A stretch of 43,413 nt of DNA from Pseudomonas sp. GD03858 (GCF_029840925.1 NZ_JAOCDM010000037.1:1-43413); one strand, 5' to 3'; shown: positions 6,982 to 15,471, counted from the stretch's first letter. Numbers and translations are program-made. The notes: a model not told the origin generated them from the sequence alone.

Positions 6982-8406
6982 ATGTCCTCCGCTGCATCGT
7001 TCCGCGTCGAAAAAGATCTGCTTGGTACCCTTGAAGTCCCTGCCGATGCCTACTACGGCATCCAGACCCTGCGCGCTGCCAACAACTTCCACCTCTCCGG
7101 TGTTCCGCTGTCGCACTACCCGAAACTGGTAGTCGGCCTGGCGATGGTCAAGCAGGCTGCTGCTGACGCCAACCGTGAGCTGGGGCACCTGAGCGATGCC
7201 AAGCACGCTGCCATCAGCGCAGCCTGCGCCCGCCTGATCAAGGGTGACTTCCACGACCAGTTCGTGGTGGACATGATCCAGGGCGGTGCCGGCACCTCCA
7301 CCAACATGAACGCCAACGAAGTCATCGCCAACGTCGCGCTGGAGCACATGGGCCACCAGAAAGGTGAGTACCAGTACCTGCACCCGAACAACGACGTGAA
7401 CATGGCGCAGTCGACCAACGACGCCTATCCGACCGCGATCCGTCTGGGTCTGCTGCTGGGCCACGACGCCCTGCTGGCCAGCCTCGACAGCCTGATCCAG
7501 GCCTTCGCCGCCAAGGGTAAAGAGTTCGACCACGTACTGAAGATGGGTCGCACCCAGCTGCAGGACGCCGTACCGATGACCCTGGGCCAGGAATTCCGCG
7601 CCTTCGCCACCACCATGACCGAAGACCTGCAGCGCCTGCGCTCGCTGGCCCCGGAACTGCTGACCGAAATCAACCTGGGCGGTACCGCCATCGGTACCGG
7701 CATCAACGCCGACCCAGGCTACCAGATGCTGGCCGTTCAGCGCCTGGCGATCATCAGCGGCCAGCCGCTGGTCCCGGCCGCCGACCTGATCGAAGCCACC
7801 TCCGACATGGGCGCCTTCGTGCTGTTCTCCGGCATGCTCAAGCGCACCGCGGTCAAGCTGTCGAAGATCTGCAACGACCTGCGCCTGCTGTCCAGCGGCC
7901 CACGCACCGGCATCAACGAGATCAACCTGCCGGCGCGTCAGCCAGGCAGCTCGATCATGCCAGGCAAGGTCAACCCGGTGATCCCGGAAGCCGTCAACCA
8001 GGTGGCCTTCGCCATCATGGGCAACGACCTGGCCCTGACCGTCGCCGCCGAAGGTGGCCAGCTGCAGCTGAACGTGATGGAGCCGCTGATCGCCTACAAG
8101 ATCTTCGACTCGATCCGCCTGCTGCAACGCGCCATGGACATGCTGCGCGAGCACTGCATCGTCGGCATCACCGCCAACGAACAGCGCTGCCGTGAACTGG
8201 TCGAGCACTCGATCGGCCTGGTCACCGCCCTGAACCCGTACATCGGCTACGAAAACGCCACCCGTATCGCCCGCGTCGCCCTGGAAACCGGCCGCGGCGT
8301 GCTGGAACTGGTGCGCGAGGAGAAGCTGCTGGACGAAGCGATGCTCAACGACATCCTGCGTCCGGAAAACATGATCGCTCCCCGTCTGGTTCCGCTGAAA
8401 GCGTAA
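6982..8406 (+). CDS. aspA: Aspartate ammonia-lyase (aspartase)
   Basis: 474 residues. Reversibly deaminates L-aspartate to fumarate and ammonia in the cytoplasm, feeding the TCA cycle. It belongs to the fumarase/aspartase superfamily: GSSIMPGKVNPV (322-333) is the flexible catalytic loop with the active Ser, and 'GTSTNMNANEV' (104-114) and 'AQSTNDAYPT' (142-151) are the other two active-site segments. The aspartase branch is favoured over class II fumarase by 'GRTQLQDAVPMTLGQE'. An ATG 12 nt upstream (6970) is possible; 6982 is chosen because the GAG-rich 'cgagatga' can then serve as ribosome site. A clear terminator follows. Confidence 0.95.
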   Translation: MSSAASFRVEKDLLGTLEVPADAYYGIQTLRAANNFHLSGVPLSHYPKLVVGLAMVKQAAADANRELGHLSDAKHAAISAACARLIKGDFHDQFVVDMIQGGAGTSTNMNANEVIANVALEHMGHQKGEYQYLHPNNDVNMAQSTNDAYPTAIRLGLLLGHDALLASLDSLIQAFAAKGKEFDHVLKMGRTQLQDAVPMTLGQEFRAFATTMTEDLQRLRSLAPELLTEINLGGTAIGTGINADPGYQMLAVQRLAIISGQPLVPAADLIEATSDMGAFVLFSGMLKRTAVKLSKICNDLRLLSSGPRTGINEINLPARQPGSSIMPGKVNPVIPEAVNQVAFAIMGNDLALTVAAEGGQLQLNVMEPLIAYKIFDSIRLLQRAMDMLREHCIVGITANEQRCRELVEHSIGLVTALNPYIGYENATRIARVALETGRGVLELVREEKLLDEAMLNDILRPENMIAPRLVPLKA

Positions 8407-8465
8407 TCCAGACCGCTGCAAACAGTCTCACCAGGTCGAGGGACTAGACACCTCTCAACCTTTCA

Positions 8466-8498
8466 AGGGCCCGAGCGCACGCTCCGGGCCCTTTTTTT
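8466..8498 (+). terminator. Intrinsic terminator of aspA
   Basis: A GC-rich hairpin, AGGGCCCG-AGC pairing with GCTCCGGGCCCT (one bulged base, CAC-type loop), followed by seven T. It lies about 60 nt after the aspA stop. Confidence 0.93.
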
Positions 8499-8586
8499 AT
8501 GCCTGCGCTTCAAGCCGTGTGCCATCCCTGTAGGAGCGGCATACAACTTGCTCGCTAAAGCTTCTCAGCCCAATGGGACGCCGAGC

Positions 8587-9579
8587 ATGCTGCACAGCCA
8601 CCTCACCACCCTCAACGCGGTTTCGCTGATCCTCCAGGTATTCCAGGAGGCCGGCGTCGACCCGCGGCAGCTGCTCGCCGGCAGCGGCATAGGCCCGGCG
8701 GACCTGGGCCACGCCGATGCGCGCATCACCACCCAGCAGGAGCTGCAGGTGTGCGCCAACGCCGTGGCCCGGCGCGAGGACATCGGCCTGGAACTGGGCC
8801 AACGGATGCATGTGTCGTGCTACGGCATGCTCGGTTACGCCTTGCTCTCCAGTGCCACTTTGGGTGACGCCCTGCGCCTGGCGCTGAGTTACCCGGCACT
8901 GCTGGGAACAGTCTTCCGTCTGCGCCTGGTGGATGACGGCCAGCGGGCCTGGCTCAGCGCCAGCGACCATTACGACGCCCCCGGCCTTGCCGCTTTCAAC
9001 GCCGAGTTCTGCCTGGTGTCGCTGAAAGTGATCTGCGATGACCTGCTCGGCCGCCCGCTGCCGCTGCTGGCGGCGCGCTTCGAACACTCGCGCCCCGACT
9101 ACCACGCGCTCTACGACGGTGCATTCCAGTGCCCGCTCGGCTTCGAGGCCGGCGACAACGCCTTTGCCTTCGAGCGCCGCTGGCTGGACATGCCGCTGCC
9201 GCTGGCCGACCCGGTTACCCACAAGGCCATGAGCGAACGCTGCCGACGCCTGAACCTGGAGTTCACCGGGCGTCAGGCCTGGCTCGGACGCATTCGCCAA
9301 CTACTGATCCAGCAGCTGGATGCCGCTCCTGGGCTGGAGGGCCTGGCACGGCAGATGAACTGCTCGTCACGCACCTTGCGTCGGCACCTGCAAGCGCTGG
9401 GCAGCAGTTATCAACAGCTGCTCGACGAACTGCGCTTCGAGCGCGCCAAGCAGCTGCTGGCCGAGGACCAGATGCCGATCTACCGTATCGCCGAAACGTT
9501 GGGGTTCAGCGAGACCGCCAGTTTCAGGCATGCCTTCCAACGCTGGAGCGGCGTGGCGCCCAGTCATTTTCGCGGGTAA
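8587..9579 (+). CDS. AraC-family transcriptional regulator
   Basis: 330 residues with an N-terminal 'arabinose-binding'-like domain of the OruR/VirF type (about 10-200; 'CYGMLGYALLSSATLGDAL' near 80-98) and a C-terminal double HTH (about 240-330; 'LARQMNCSSRTLRRHL' and 'IAETLGFSETASFRHAFQRW'). ATG at 8587 is favoured over the upstream TTG at 8548 because the latter lies in a degenerate repeat and adds residues without family resemblance. Its last codons, CGC GGG TAA, are part of a REP unit, so the REP supplies the stop. The polyamine pair downstream is a possible but unproven target. Confidence 0.85.
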   Translation: MLHSHLTTLNAVSLILQVFQEAGVDPRQLLAGSGIGPADLGHADARITTQQELQVCANAVARREDIGLELGQRMHVSCYGMLGYALLSSATLGDALRLALSYPALLGTVFRLRLVDDGQRAWLSASDHYDAPGLAAFNAEFCLVSLKVICDDLLGRPLPLLAARFEHSRPDYHALYDGAFQCPLGFEAGDNAFAFERRWLDMPLPLADPVTHKAMSERCRRLNLEFTGRQAWLGRIRQLLIQQLDAAPGLEGLARQMNCSSRTLRRHLQALGSSYQQLLDELRFERAKQLLAEDQMPIYRIAETLGFSETASFRHAFQRWSGVAPSHFRG

Positions 9580-9647
9580 ACCCGCTCCCACAGACCTCAA
9601 GATCAACGCCGGCCCTGTGGGAACGGGTTTACCCGCGAAGAGACCGG
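9570..9647. repeat. REP doublet overlapping the 3' end of the AraC gene
   Basis: A plus unit 'tcgcgggtaaacccgctccc' starts at 9570 and contains the AraC stop codon TAA (9577-9579). The opposing unit, 'tgtgggaacgggtttacccg' and on to about 9647, carries one substitution (gggAacggg). The spacer is shorter than in the REPINs at 3082 and 20232. Confidence 0.88.
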
Positions 9648-9762
9648 AACAAGCAGCCTAGCGTTTGGCCACATCGATCCCCTTTTGGCCGTTTGCGTCG
9701 TTCTCCCGCGATTGGCCGCCCACCAGAATGGCCTCACGCCAGTCATAACCGGAGAACAACAA

Positions 9763-10803
9763 GTGCTGACGATCTATTCCGATGACCACCGCCTGCACCA
9801 CGGCCGCTGCGAGCTGATCGACGGCCAGCTGATGCCCTGCTTCGAAATGCCCTCGCGCGCCGACCACGTCCTGGAGCAAGTGCAAAGGCGCAACCTCGGC
9901 CCCGTGCAAGGCCCCACCGATTTCGGTCGCGTCCCACTGCAACGCATCCACAGCGCCGACTACCTGAACTTCTTCGAAGGCGCCTGGGCCCGCTGGGCCG
10001 CGCTCGGCCAAGACGGCGACCTGCTGCCCTTCACCTGGCCGGCGCGCACACTGCGCCAGGTCAAGCCCACCGGTCTGCACGGAGAACTCGGCTACTACAG
10101 TTTCGATGCCGGCGCACCGATCACCGCCGGCACCTGGCAGGCCGCCTACAGCGCCGCGCAAGTGGCCCTGACCGCCCAGGCCGCGATCCAGAAAGGCGCC
10201 CACGCGGCCTTCGCCTTATGCCGCCCGCCAGGACACCACGCCGCCGCCGACGTGATGGGCGGTTACTGCTACCTGAACAACGCCGCCATCGCCGCCCAGG
10301 CATTCCTCGACCAGGGCCGACGCAAGGTGGCCATCCTCGATGTCGACTATCACCACGGCAACGGCACCCAGGACATCTTCTATGCCCGCGGCGATGTGTT
10401 CTTCGCCTCGATCCACGGCGACCCGCAAGACGAATTCCCGTTCTTCCTCGGCTATGCCGACGAAGTCGGCGAAGGCGCGGGCGAAGGCTGCAACATCAAC
10501 TATCCGCTGCCCGCCGGCAGCGACTGGAAGGCCTGGAGCGCCGCGCTGGAAGATGCCTGCCAACGCATCGCCGCCTATGACGCCGAGGTCCTGGTGATCT
10601 CCCTCGGCGTGGATACTTTCAAGGACGACCCGATCTCGCAGTTCAAGCTGGACAGCCCGGATTACCTTGAGATGGGCAAGCGCATCGCCCAGCTCGGCAA
10701 GCCGACCCTGTTCGTGATGGAGGGCGGCTACGCCGTGGAAGAAATTGGCATCAACGCGGTCAACGTGCTGGAAGGCTTCCAGCGCGCCCAGCCAGGAGCC
10801 TGA
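9763..10803 (+). CDS. aphA: Acetylpolyamine amidohydrolase (histone-deacetylase family)
   Basis: 346 residues from a GTG start with GGAG eight nt upstream. This zinc enzyme removes acetyl groups from acetylated putrescine, cadaverine or spermidine in polyamine catabolism. With this start every catalytic residue falls at the numbering known for Mycoplana APAH: His158-His159 (PGHH), zinc ligands Asp195 and His197 ([10 protein letters not shown]) and Asp284 (LGVDTFKDD), and Tyr323 (GGY). That agreement supports the start. The polyamine-binding protein gene follows after 2 nt, an arrangement I recall from P. aeruginosa PA1409 (aphA)-PA1410; the symbol rests on this. Two paralogues are usual in pseudomonads, so the exact orthologue is less sure than the activity. 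Confidence 0.92.
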   Translation: MLTIYSDDHRLHHGRCELIDGQLMPCFEMPSRADHVLEQVQRRNLGPVQGPTDFGRVPLQRIHSADYLNFFEGAWARWAALGQDGDLLPFTWPARTLRQVKPTGLHGELGYYSFDAGAPITAGTWQAAYSAAQVALTAQAAIQKGAHAAFALCRPPGHHAAADVMGGYCYLNNAAIAAQAFLDQGRRKVAILDVDYHHGNGTQDIFYARGDVFFASIHGDPQDEFPFFLGYADEVGEGAGEGCNINYPLPAGSDWKAWSAALEDACQRIAAYDAEVLVISLGVDTFKDDPISQFKLDSPDYLEMGKRIAQLGKPTLFVMEGGYAVEEIGINAVNVLEGFQRAQPGA

Positions 10804-10805
10804 AC

Positions 10806-11909
10806 ATGGTCCGACTCAAGCGTCTGCTCGCCCCGCTCCTCGCCACCGGCCTGTGCGTCGGTGCGCTCCAGGCTCACGCCGAACAGCGCACCCTGCGGGT
10901 GTACAACTGGTTCGACTACATCACCCCGCAGACCCTCACCGACTTCCAGAAGGACAGCGGTGTGAAGCTGGTCTACGACATCTTCGACACCAATGAGGCG
11001 CTGGAGGCCAAGCTGCTGACCGGCAACTCCGGCTACGACGTGGTGGTGCCGTCCAACGTGTTCCTCGCCAAGCAGATCGAGGCCGGCGTGTTCCAGCCAC
11101 TGGACCGCGGCAAGCTGCCCAACTGGCAGCACCTGGATCCGGCGCTGATGAAGCTGATCGAGGCCAACGACCCAGGCAACAAGTTCGCCGTGCCGTACAT
11201 GTATGGCACCGTGCTGATCGGCTTCAACCCAGCCAAGGTCAAGGCCGCGCTCGGTGACGACGCCCCGCTGGACAGCTGGGACCTGATCTTCAAGCCTGAG
11301 AACATCGCCAAGCTCAAGCAGTGCGGCGTGGCGCTGCTCGACTCGCCGTCGGAGATCCTGCCGCTGGCGCTGTCGTACCTGGGCCTGGACCCCAACAGCG
11401 GCAAGCCTGCCGACTACCAGAAGGCCCAGGACCTGCTGCTGAAGATCCGCCCGTACGTCACCTACTTCCACTCGTCGAAGTACATGGCCGACATCGCCAA
11501 TGGCGATATCTGCGTGGCGGTGGGCTATTCGGGCAGCTTCTCCCAGGCCGCCAACCGCGCCCGCGAGGCGAAGAACGGCGTGGTGGTGGACATGCGCCTG
11601 CCCAAGGAGGGCGCGCCGATCTGGTTCGACATGCTGGCGATCCCGAAGAACGCGGCCAACCCGGAGGATGCCCATGCCTTCATCAACTACCTGTTGCGGC
11701 CCGAGGTGATCGCGCCGATCAGCGATTTCGTCGGCTACCCGAACCCCAACAAGGATGCGACCGCCAAGGTCAGCCCGGTGATCCGCAACAACCCGAACCT
11801 GTACCCGACGGCGGAGGCGATGGCCAAGCTGTATACCTTGAAGCCGTTGCCACGGGATGCCGAGCGGGCACGGACACGGGCCTGGACCAAGATCAAGTCG
11901 GGGACTTGA
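10806..11909 (+). CDS. Periplasmic polyamine-binding protein (PotF/SpuD-like)
   Basis: 367 residues with a signal peptide (cleavage near Ala25, 'LQAHA|EQR'). The mature protein starts '[15 protein letters not shown]', the hallmark of PotF/PotD/SpuD/SpuE periplasmic receptors for putrescine or spermidine; '[15 protein letters not shown]' and 'VAVGYSGSF' are further family positions. It starts 2 nt after aphA with an AGGAG inside the aphA end, so the two are translated from one message. No ABC permease or ATPase genes are here; the protein must work with a transporter encoded elsewhere or in sensing. The pairing suggests capture of acetylated polyamines and their deacetylation. Confidence 0.92.
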   Translation: MVRLKRLLAPLLATGLCVGALQAHAEQRTLRVYNWFDYITPQTLTDFQKDSGVKLVYDIFDTNEALEAKLLTGNSGYDVVVPSNVFLAKQIEAGVFQPLDRGKLPNWQHLDPALMKLIEANDPGNKFAVPYMYGTVLIGFNPAKVKAALGDDAPLDSWDLIFKPENIAKLKQCGVALLDSPSEILPLALSYLGLDPNSGKPADYQKAQDLLLKIRPYVTYFHSSKYMADIANGDICVAVGYSGSFSQAANRAREAKNGVVVDMRLPKEGAPIWFDMLAIPKNAANPEDAHAFINYLLRPEVIAPISDFVGYPNPNKDATAKVSPVIRNNPNLYPTAEAMAKLYTLKPLPRDAERARTRAWTKIKSGT

Positions 11910-11917
11910 GTCGACTG

Positions 11918-12008
11918 CTTCGCGGGTAAACCCGCTCCCACAGGTATAGCCACTGCTCTCAGCGGCGGCGCAAACCCTGCGGGAGCGGGTTCACCCGCGA
12001 ACAGGCCG
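11918..12008. repeat. REP doublet overlapping the 3' end of the MocR gene
   Basis: A plus unit from about 11918 ('cgcgggtaaacccgctccca' at 11921-11940) and an opposing unit 'gcgggagcgggttcacccgc' ending near 12008. The second unit contains the MocR stop codon (TGA on minus, 11991-11993). It separates the convergent polyamine operon and mocR-like gene. Confidence 0.88.
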
Positions 12009-13529
12009 CCAAGCCTTGCGCAGGCGCATCAACGCATCCGCGATCTGAGCTTCCGGCACCGCTGCAAATCCCAGCACCAGCCCTGCCCTTTTATCCACAG
12101 GCTCCTCGCTGTCCTCCAGCCAGTAGCTGCTCAGCGGATTGACTTCCACCCCCACCGCTTCAGCCCTGGCCACCAGTTCCTGCTCCCGCGCAAAGTTATC
12201 CACATCCACCTTCACGTGCAGCCCCGCCGCCACCTCCGGCATGACCCCCAGCCCCGGTACGTCCTGCGGCCAGCCGGCCTTGAGCACATTGCGCCGCGCC
12301 AGCGCCACCCGGCGCATACGGCGGATATGGCGCTGGAAATGCCCCAGGGCCATGAACTGCGCCATGACGCACTGGGTGCCCACCTCGGAATGTCGCACCG
12401 CCAGCGCCCTGCCCTGGCTGAACGGCTGCACCAGGCGCCGGGGCAAAACCAGATAGCCCAGTCGCAACGCCGGGAAGGCGATCTTGCCGAAGGTGCCGAC
12501 GTACAGCACTCGCTCGTGCCGGTCCAACGCGGCCAGCGGCGCCAGGGGCGCGCCGCTGTAGCGGTACTCGCCGTCATAGTCGTCCTCGACGATCCATCCA
12601 TCGTGACACTCGGCCCAGGCCAGCAACGACAGGCGCCGGTCCAGGCTCATGGTGACGCCGGTGGGGTACTGGTGGGCCGGTGTCACGTAGGCCATCCGGC
12701 AGCCGGGTATCCCGGCGAGCCTCGCGCAATCCATGCCCTCCTGGTCCACCGGCACACCGCACAACCTGGCGCCGGCCACCGCGAAGGCATGCCCGGCCGC
12801 ACGATACCCCGGGTTTTCCACAGCCACACCATCGCCCGGCTGCAACAGCAACTGTGCACAAAGGCTGATTGCCTCCTGCGCGCCACTGGTGATCACAATT
12901 TGCTCAGCGGTGCAGGAGAGGCCCCGTGAACGGCGCAGGTAAGTGGCGATCAACTCGCGCAGTTGCGGCTCCCCCGCCGGGTCACCATAGCCGAGCCGCG
13001 TCGGGTCGGGATTTCGCCAGAAACCCGCTTGCAGCTTGGCCCAGACCTCGAACGGAAAGAGATCGAACGCCGGCACGCCGACACGAAATGCCCTTGGCGG
13101 TCCGCTCCGGGGCATTGGCAAATGGTGATTTTTCAGACGATCCAACAGCTCGCTGGAAGGGCTTGAACTGGATAAATCCTCAGTATCAACAGCCTGAAAT
13201 GTGGATAACCCTGTTGATGACCTACGGGATAACCCTGTGGATAGTTGTGTGGATAGTTTCGCCAGCCGACTCACATAAGTGCCATCTCCGACCCGACTCT
13301 CGATAAAGCCTTCGGCATACAGCTGGTCATAGGCGCGCACTACACTATTGCGCGACAGCGACAGCATCGCAGCCAGGTCCCTGGTTGCCGGCAGACGGGT
13401 ACCGCTGCCCAGCCTTCCATCGAGCACCCGCGCCCTCAACGCCTGATATAGCTGCTGGCTGAGCCCCCGTCGGCGGTCAAGGACGATACCGGCCGGGTCG
13501 AAAGGCAACGCGTGGCTACGCTCGCTCAT
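11991..13529 (-). CDS. MocR/PdxR-type regulator: GntR HTH fused to aminotransferase-like domain
   Basis: 512 residues. An N-terminal GntR winged HTH (about 20-88, 'LPATRDLAAMLSLSRNSVVRAYDQL') is joined to a fold-type I aminotransferase-like domain (about 150-510). The PLP-binding Lys is Lys349 in GTFGKIAFPALRLGY, with the conserved Asp/Tyr region at 'VEDDYDGEYRY' (314-324), so it should bind PLP as an effector sensor. The linker is odd: residues 92-111 are five tandem tetrapeptides (LSTQ, LSTG, LSRR, SSTG, LSTF) encoded by a 12-bp DNA repeat. The last residues (VRG, stop) come from a REP unit. It is divergent from the PaiB-like operon, its probable target. Confidence 0.92.
   Translation of the reverse strand: MSERSHALPFDPAGIVLDRRRGLSQQLYQALRARVLDGRLGSGTRLPATRDLAAMLSLSRNSVVRAYDQLYAEGFIESRVGDGTYVSRLAKLSTQLSTGLSRRSSTGLSTFQAVDTEDLSSSSPSSELLDRLKNHHLPMPRSGPPRAFRVGVPAFDLFPFEVWAKLQAGFWRNPDPTRLGYGDPAGEPQLRELIATYLRRSRGLSCTAEQIVITSGAQEAISLCAQLLLQPGDGVAVENPGYRAAGHAFAVAGARLCGVPVDQEGMDCARLAGIPGCRMAYVTPAHQYPTGVTMSLDRRLSLLAWAECHDGWIVEDDYDGEYRYSGAPLAPLAALDRHERVLYVGTFGKIAFPALRLGYLVLPRRLVQPFSQGRALAVRHSEVGTQCVMAQFMALGHFQRHIRRMRRVALARRNVLKAGWPQDVPGLGVMPEVAAGLHVKVDVDNFAREQELVARAEAVGVEVNPLSSYWLEDSEEPVDKRAGLVLGFAAVPEAQIADALMRLRKAWRPVRG
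13200..13259. repeat. Five tandem 12-bp repeats of DnaA-box-like 9-mers in the MocR linker
   Basis: Units start every 12 bp at 13200, 13212, 13224, 13236 and 13248: tgtggataaccc, tgttgatgacct, acgggataaccc, tgtggatagttg, tgtggatagttt. The first contains TGTGGATAA, exactly the complement of the DnaA box TTATCCACA; units four and five differ from it by one base. The protein reading is a tetrapeptide repeat in the flexible linker. Repeat structure is certain; any DnaA binding is inference. Confidence 0.85.
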
Positions 13530-13534
13530 GGTAT

Positions 13535-13569
13535 TGGACCTATGAAAACTGCGCTGAATGGACCTTATG
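13535..13569. promoter_or_regulatory. Direct repeats between the MocR gene and its divergent operon
   Basis: TGGACCTATG (13535-13544) and TGGACCTTATG (13559-13569) are near-identical direct repeats spaced 24 bp apart, in the 90-bp gap between starts at 13529 and 13620. An inverted copy of the outer part (AACCAATA against TATTGG) follows. MocR regulators typically bind such repeats on one helix face, so this is a candidate operator for both promoters. Confidence 0.5.
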
Positions 13570-13619
13570 CAGAACCAATAGCCTGCCTACGATGGAGTCA
13601 TCGCACAAGGAACTCTGGC

Positions 13620-14249
13620 ATGTACAACAGCAAACCCCATCAGGACCATGACCTCGGCAGCCTGCATCGACACATGCTGCACACCCGCCTGGCCATGCTC
13701 GTCAGCCATGGCGAACAAGGTTTGCTGGCAACCCATCTGCCGGTGCTGGTGGCGACCGACGAAGGTGAGTTCGGCACCCTGTATGGGCACCTGGCCCGGG
13801 CCAATCGTCAATGGCAGGACCTGGAGCAAGGCGCCGAGGCGCTGCTGGTGTTCCCCGGCGCCGACGCCTATGTCAGCCCCTCGTACTACCCCAGCAAGAC
13901 CGACAACCCCAAGGTGGTGCCCACCTGGAACTACACCGCCGTGCATGCCTACGGCGCGGTCGAGGTGATCCATGAACCGGGGCCCTTGCTGGACATCGTC
14001 AGCCGCCTGACCGACCGCCATGAGCAAGGCCGTGCCGAACCCTGGAAAGTGACGGACGCCCCTGGCGACTACCTGGACGGCATGCTCCGCGCCATCGTCG
14101 GCATCCGCCTGCCCATCACGCGCCTGCAAGGCGCGCGCAAGCTCAGCCAGAATCGCTCGGCCGAGGACATGGCCGGTGTGCGCGACGGCCTGGCCGCCAG
14201 TGCCGACCCTCAGGACAACCAACTCGCGGCGCACATGCGCCAGCTCTGA
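13620..14249 (+). CDS. PaiB-like FMN-binding negative regulator family protein
   Basis: 209 residues, split-barrel flavin-binding fold of the PaiB family. The start 'MYNSKPHQDHDLGSLHRHM', the 'GTLYGHLARANRQW' segment (about 55-68) and 'SPSYYPSK' followed by 'VVPTWNYTAVHAYG' match PaiB. In Bacillus PaiB is linked to control of sporulation and protease genes and sits beside PaiA, an N-acetyltransferase; here two acetyltransferase genes follow, the same logic. ATG at 13620 has AAGGA upstream; the frame extending to 13512 lies inside the MocR gene and promoter and is rejected. The true role in pseudomonads is unknown. Confidence 0.85.
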   Translation: MYNSKPHQDHDLGSLHRHMLHTRLAMLVSHGEQGLLATHLPVLVATDEGEFGTLYGHLARANRQWQDLEQGAEALLVFPGADAYVSPSYYPSKTDNPKVVPTWNYTAVHAYGAVEVIHEPGPLLDIVSRLTDRHEQGRAEPWKVTDAPGDYLDGMLRAIVGIRLPITRLQGARKLSQNRSAEDMAGVRDGLAASADPQDNQLAAHMRQL

Positions 14250-14261
14250 AGGAAAAGCCCC

Positions 14262-14708
14262 ATGACCCACGTCACCCTGCGCCCGGTTGGCGCCAGCGAC
14301 CACGCCGCCTGGCTACCCTTGTGGCAGGCCTACCTGCGCTTCTACCAGACCGAACTGCCCGAACATGTCAGCCTCAACACCTGGCAGCGTCTGCTCGACC
14401 CGAACGAGCCCACGCATTCGGCGCTGGCCTGGGTCGATGGCAAGGCGGTGGGGATGGTCAACTACATCTACCATCGTTCCAACTGGAGCATCGAGAACTC
14501 CTGCTACCTGCAAGACCTGTATGTCGACAGCGAGACACGCGGCCTGGGCATCGGCCGCCAACTGATCGAGCACGTCTACGCCACGGCCAAAGCCGCCGGC
14601 TGCATCAAGGTCCACTGGCTGACCCACGAGACCAACGCTACCGCCATCGGCCTGTACGAGCAGGTCGCCGAGCGTCCGGGTTTCATCCAATTTCGCAAAG
14701 CACTGTAG
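14262..14708 (+). CDS. GNAT-family N-acetyltransferase
   Basis: 148 residues, a single GNAT domain that transfers acetyl from acetyl-CoA to an amine. 'LYVDSETRGLGIGRQLIEHV' (about 87-106) is motif A with the R-G-x-G-x-G/A pyrophosphate loop, and 'NATAIGLYEQV' is motif B. Its ribosome site (GAAGGA) overlaps the stop of the PaiB-like gene, so translation is probably coupled. Paired with PaiB, the PaiA-like role of polyamine or small-amine acetylation is plausible, but the substrate is not visible in sequence. Confidence 0.88.
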   Translation: MTHVTLRPVGASDHAAWLPLWQAYLRFYQTELPEHVSLNTWQRLLDPNEPTHSALAWVDGKAVGMVNYIYHRSNWSIENSCYLQDLYVDSETRGLGIGRQLIEHVYATAKAAGCIKVHWLTHETNATAIGLYEQVAERPGFIQFRKAL

Positions 14709-14715
14709 GCCGCCC

Positions 14716-15387
14716 ATGACTGACGCATTGAACTGGAAACCCGCCGCCACGCCGAACGCAAAACCCCTGGAGGGCCGCTTCGTGCGCCTGGAAAAGCTTG
14801 ACCCGACGCGCCATGGCGACGATCTCTGGGACGTGCTGCAGGGTCCGGGCTCGGATCCGTTGCTGTGGGACTACCTCCCTTATGGCCCGTTCAGCGAACG
14901 CGCCAGCTTCGAGCGCTGGCTGGAAGGCAACGCCGCGAGCCGCGACCCGCTGTTCTACAGCGTGATCCACCGCGCCAGCGGCCAGGTCCAGGGCATCCTC
15001 AGCTACATGTCGATCGTTCCCGAACAGGGCCGCTTCGAAATCGGGCATATCGCCTTCGGTGCCGCCATGCAGCGCACGCCGAAAGGCACCGAGGCGGTCT
15101 ACCTGCTGGGCAAGCTGGGCTTCGAGTTGGGCAATCGCCGCCTTGAGTGGAAATGCAATGACGCCAATGCCCGCTCCAAACGCGCGGCCGAGCGGTTCGG
15201 CTTCGTCTTCGAGGGCGTGTTCCGCAACCATATGGTGGTCAAGGATCGCAATCGGGATACGGCGTGGTACTCGATCACCGATGCCGAGTGGCCGGCGGTG
15301 GCAACAGGGTTCGAGCGCTGGTTGAGCGTGGATAACCAGCAACCTGAAGGTCAGGTGAGGACGCTGGAGGCCTGTCGCCAGGGCTGA
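14716..15387 (+). CDS. GNAT-family N-acetyltransferase, RimJ/RimL-like
   Basis: 223 residues, of the larger RimJ/RimL type. 'GRFVRLEKLDP' near residue 20 is the usual opening, 'IGHIAFGAAMQRTPKGTEAV' (about 106-125) forms the acetyl-CoA region, and 'RRLEWKCNDANARSKRAAER' (about 140-159) with 'FGFVFEGVFRNHMV' is the conserved C-terminal half. It starts 7 nt after the previous GNAT gene, the third gene of the PaiB-like operon. It could acetylate an amino acid, antibiotic or protein N-terminus; sequence does not say which. Confidence 0.87.
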   Translation: MTDALNWKPAATPNAKPLEGRFVRLEKLDPTRHGDDLWDVLQGPGSDPLLWDYLPYGPFSERASFERWLEGNAASRDPLFYSVIHRASGQVQGILSYMSIVPEQGRFEIGHIAFGAAMQRTPKGTEAVYLLGKLGFELGNRRLEWKCNDANARSKRAAERFGFVFEGVFRNHMVVKDRNRDTAWYSITDAEWPAVATGFERWLSVDNQQPEGQVRTLEACRQG

Positions 15388-15391
15388 CCTC

Positions 15392-15415
15392 ATCGCGGGG
15401 CAAGCCCGCTCCCAC
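15392..15415 (+). repeat. Single REP-like unit
   Basis: 'tcgcggggcaagcccgctcc' plus 'caca', one arm of a REP variant (gggcaagccc rather than gggtaaaccc), just after the second GNAT stop. No opposing unit follows. Confidence 0.7.
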
Positions 15416-15446
15416 AATGACCCGCGATAGGGTCCTGAAACCAGAC

Positions 15447-15471
15447 AAAAAAAGGGGAGCATCCGCTCCCC
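15447..15471 (-). terminator. Intrinsic terminator of the pycAB operon
   Basis: Stem GGGGAGC/GCTCCCC (15454-15471) with a 4-nt loop; on the minus strand it is followed by seven T (15447-15453). It lies 32 nt after the pycB stop. Confidence 0.92.

Noticed and set aside
6856..8421. 521-codon minus-strand frame opposite aspA
   Set aside because: Shadow of the aspartase gene, which has all catalytic motifs; product is low-complexity Gly/His/Gln/Val.
8530..8556. Possible REP-like arm 'taggagcggc atacaacttgc' before the AraC gene
   Set aside because: Resembles the repeat family at 1-31 but is too degenerate to call; noted only as a reason not to use the TTG start at 8548.
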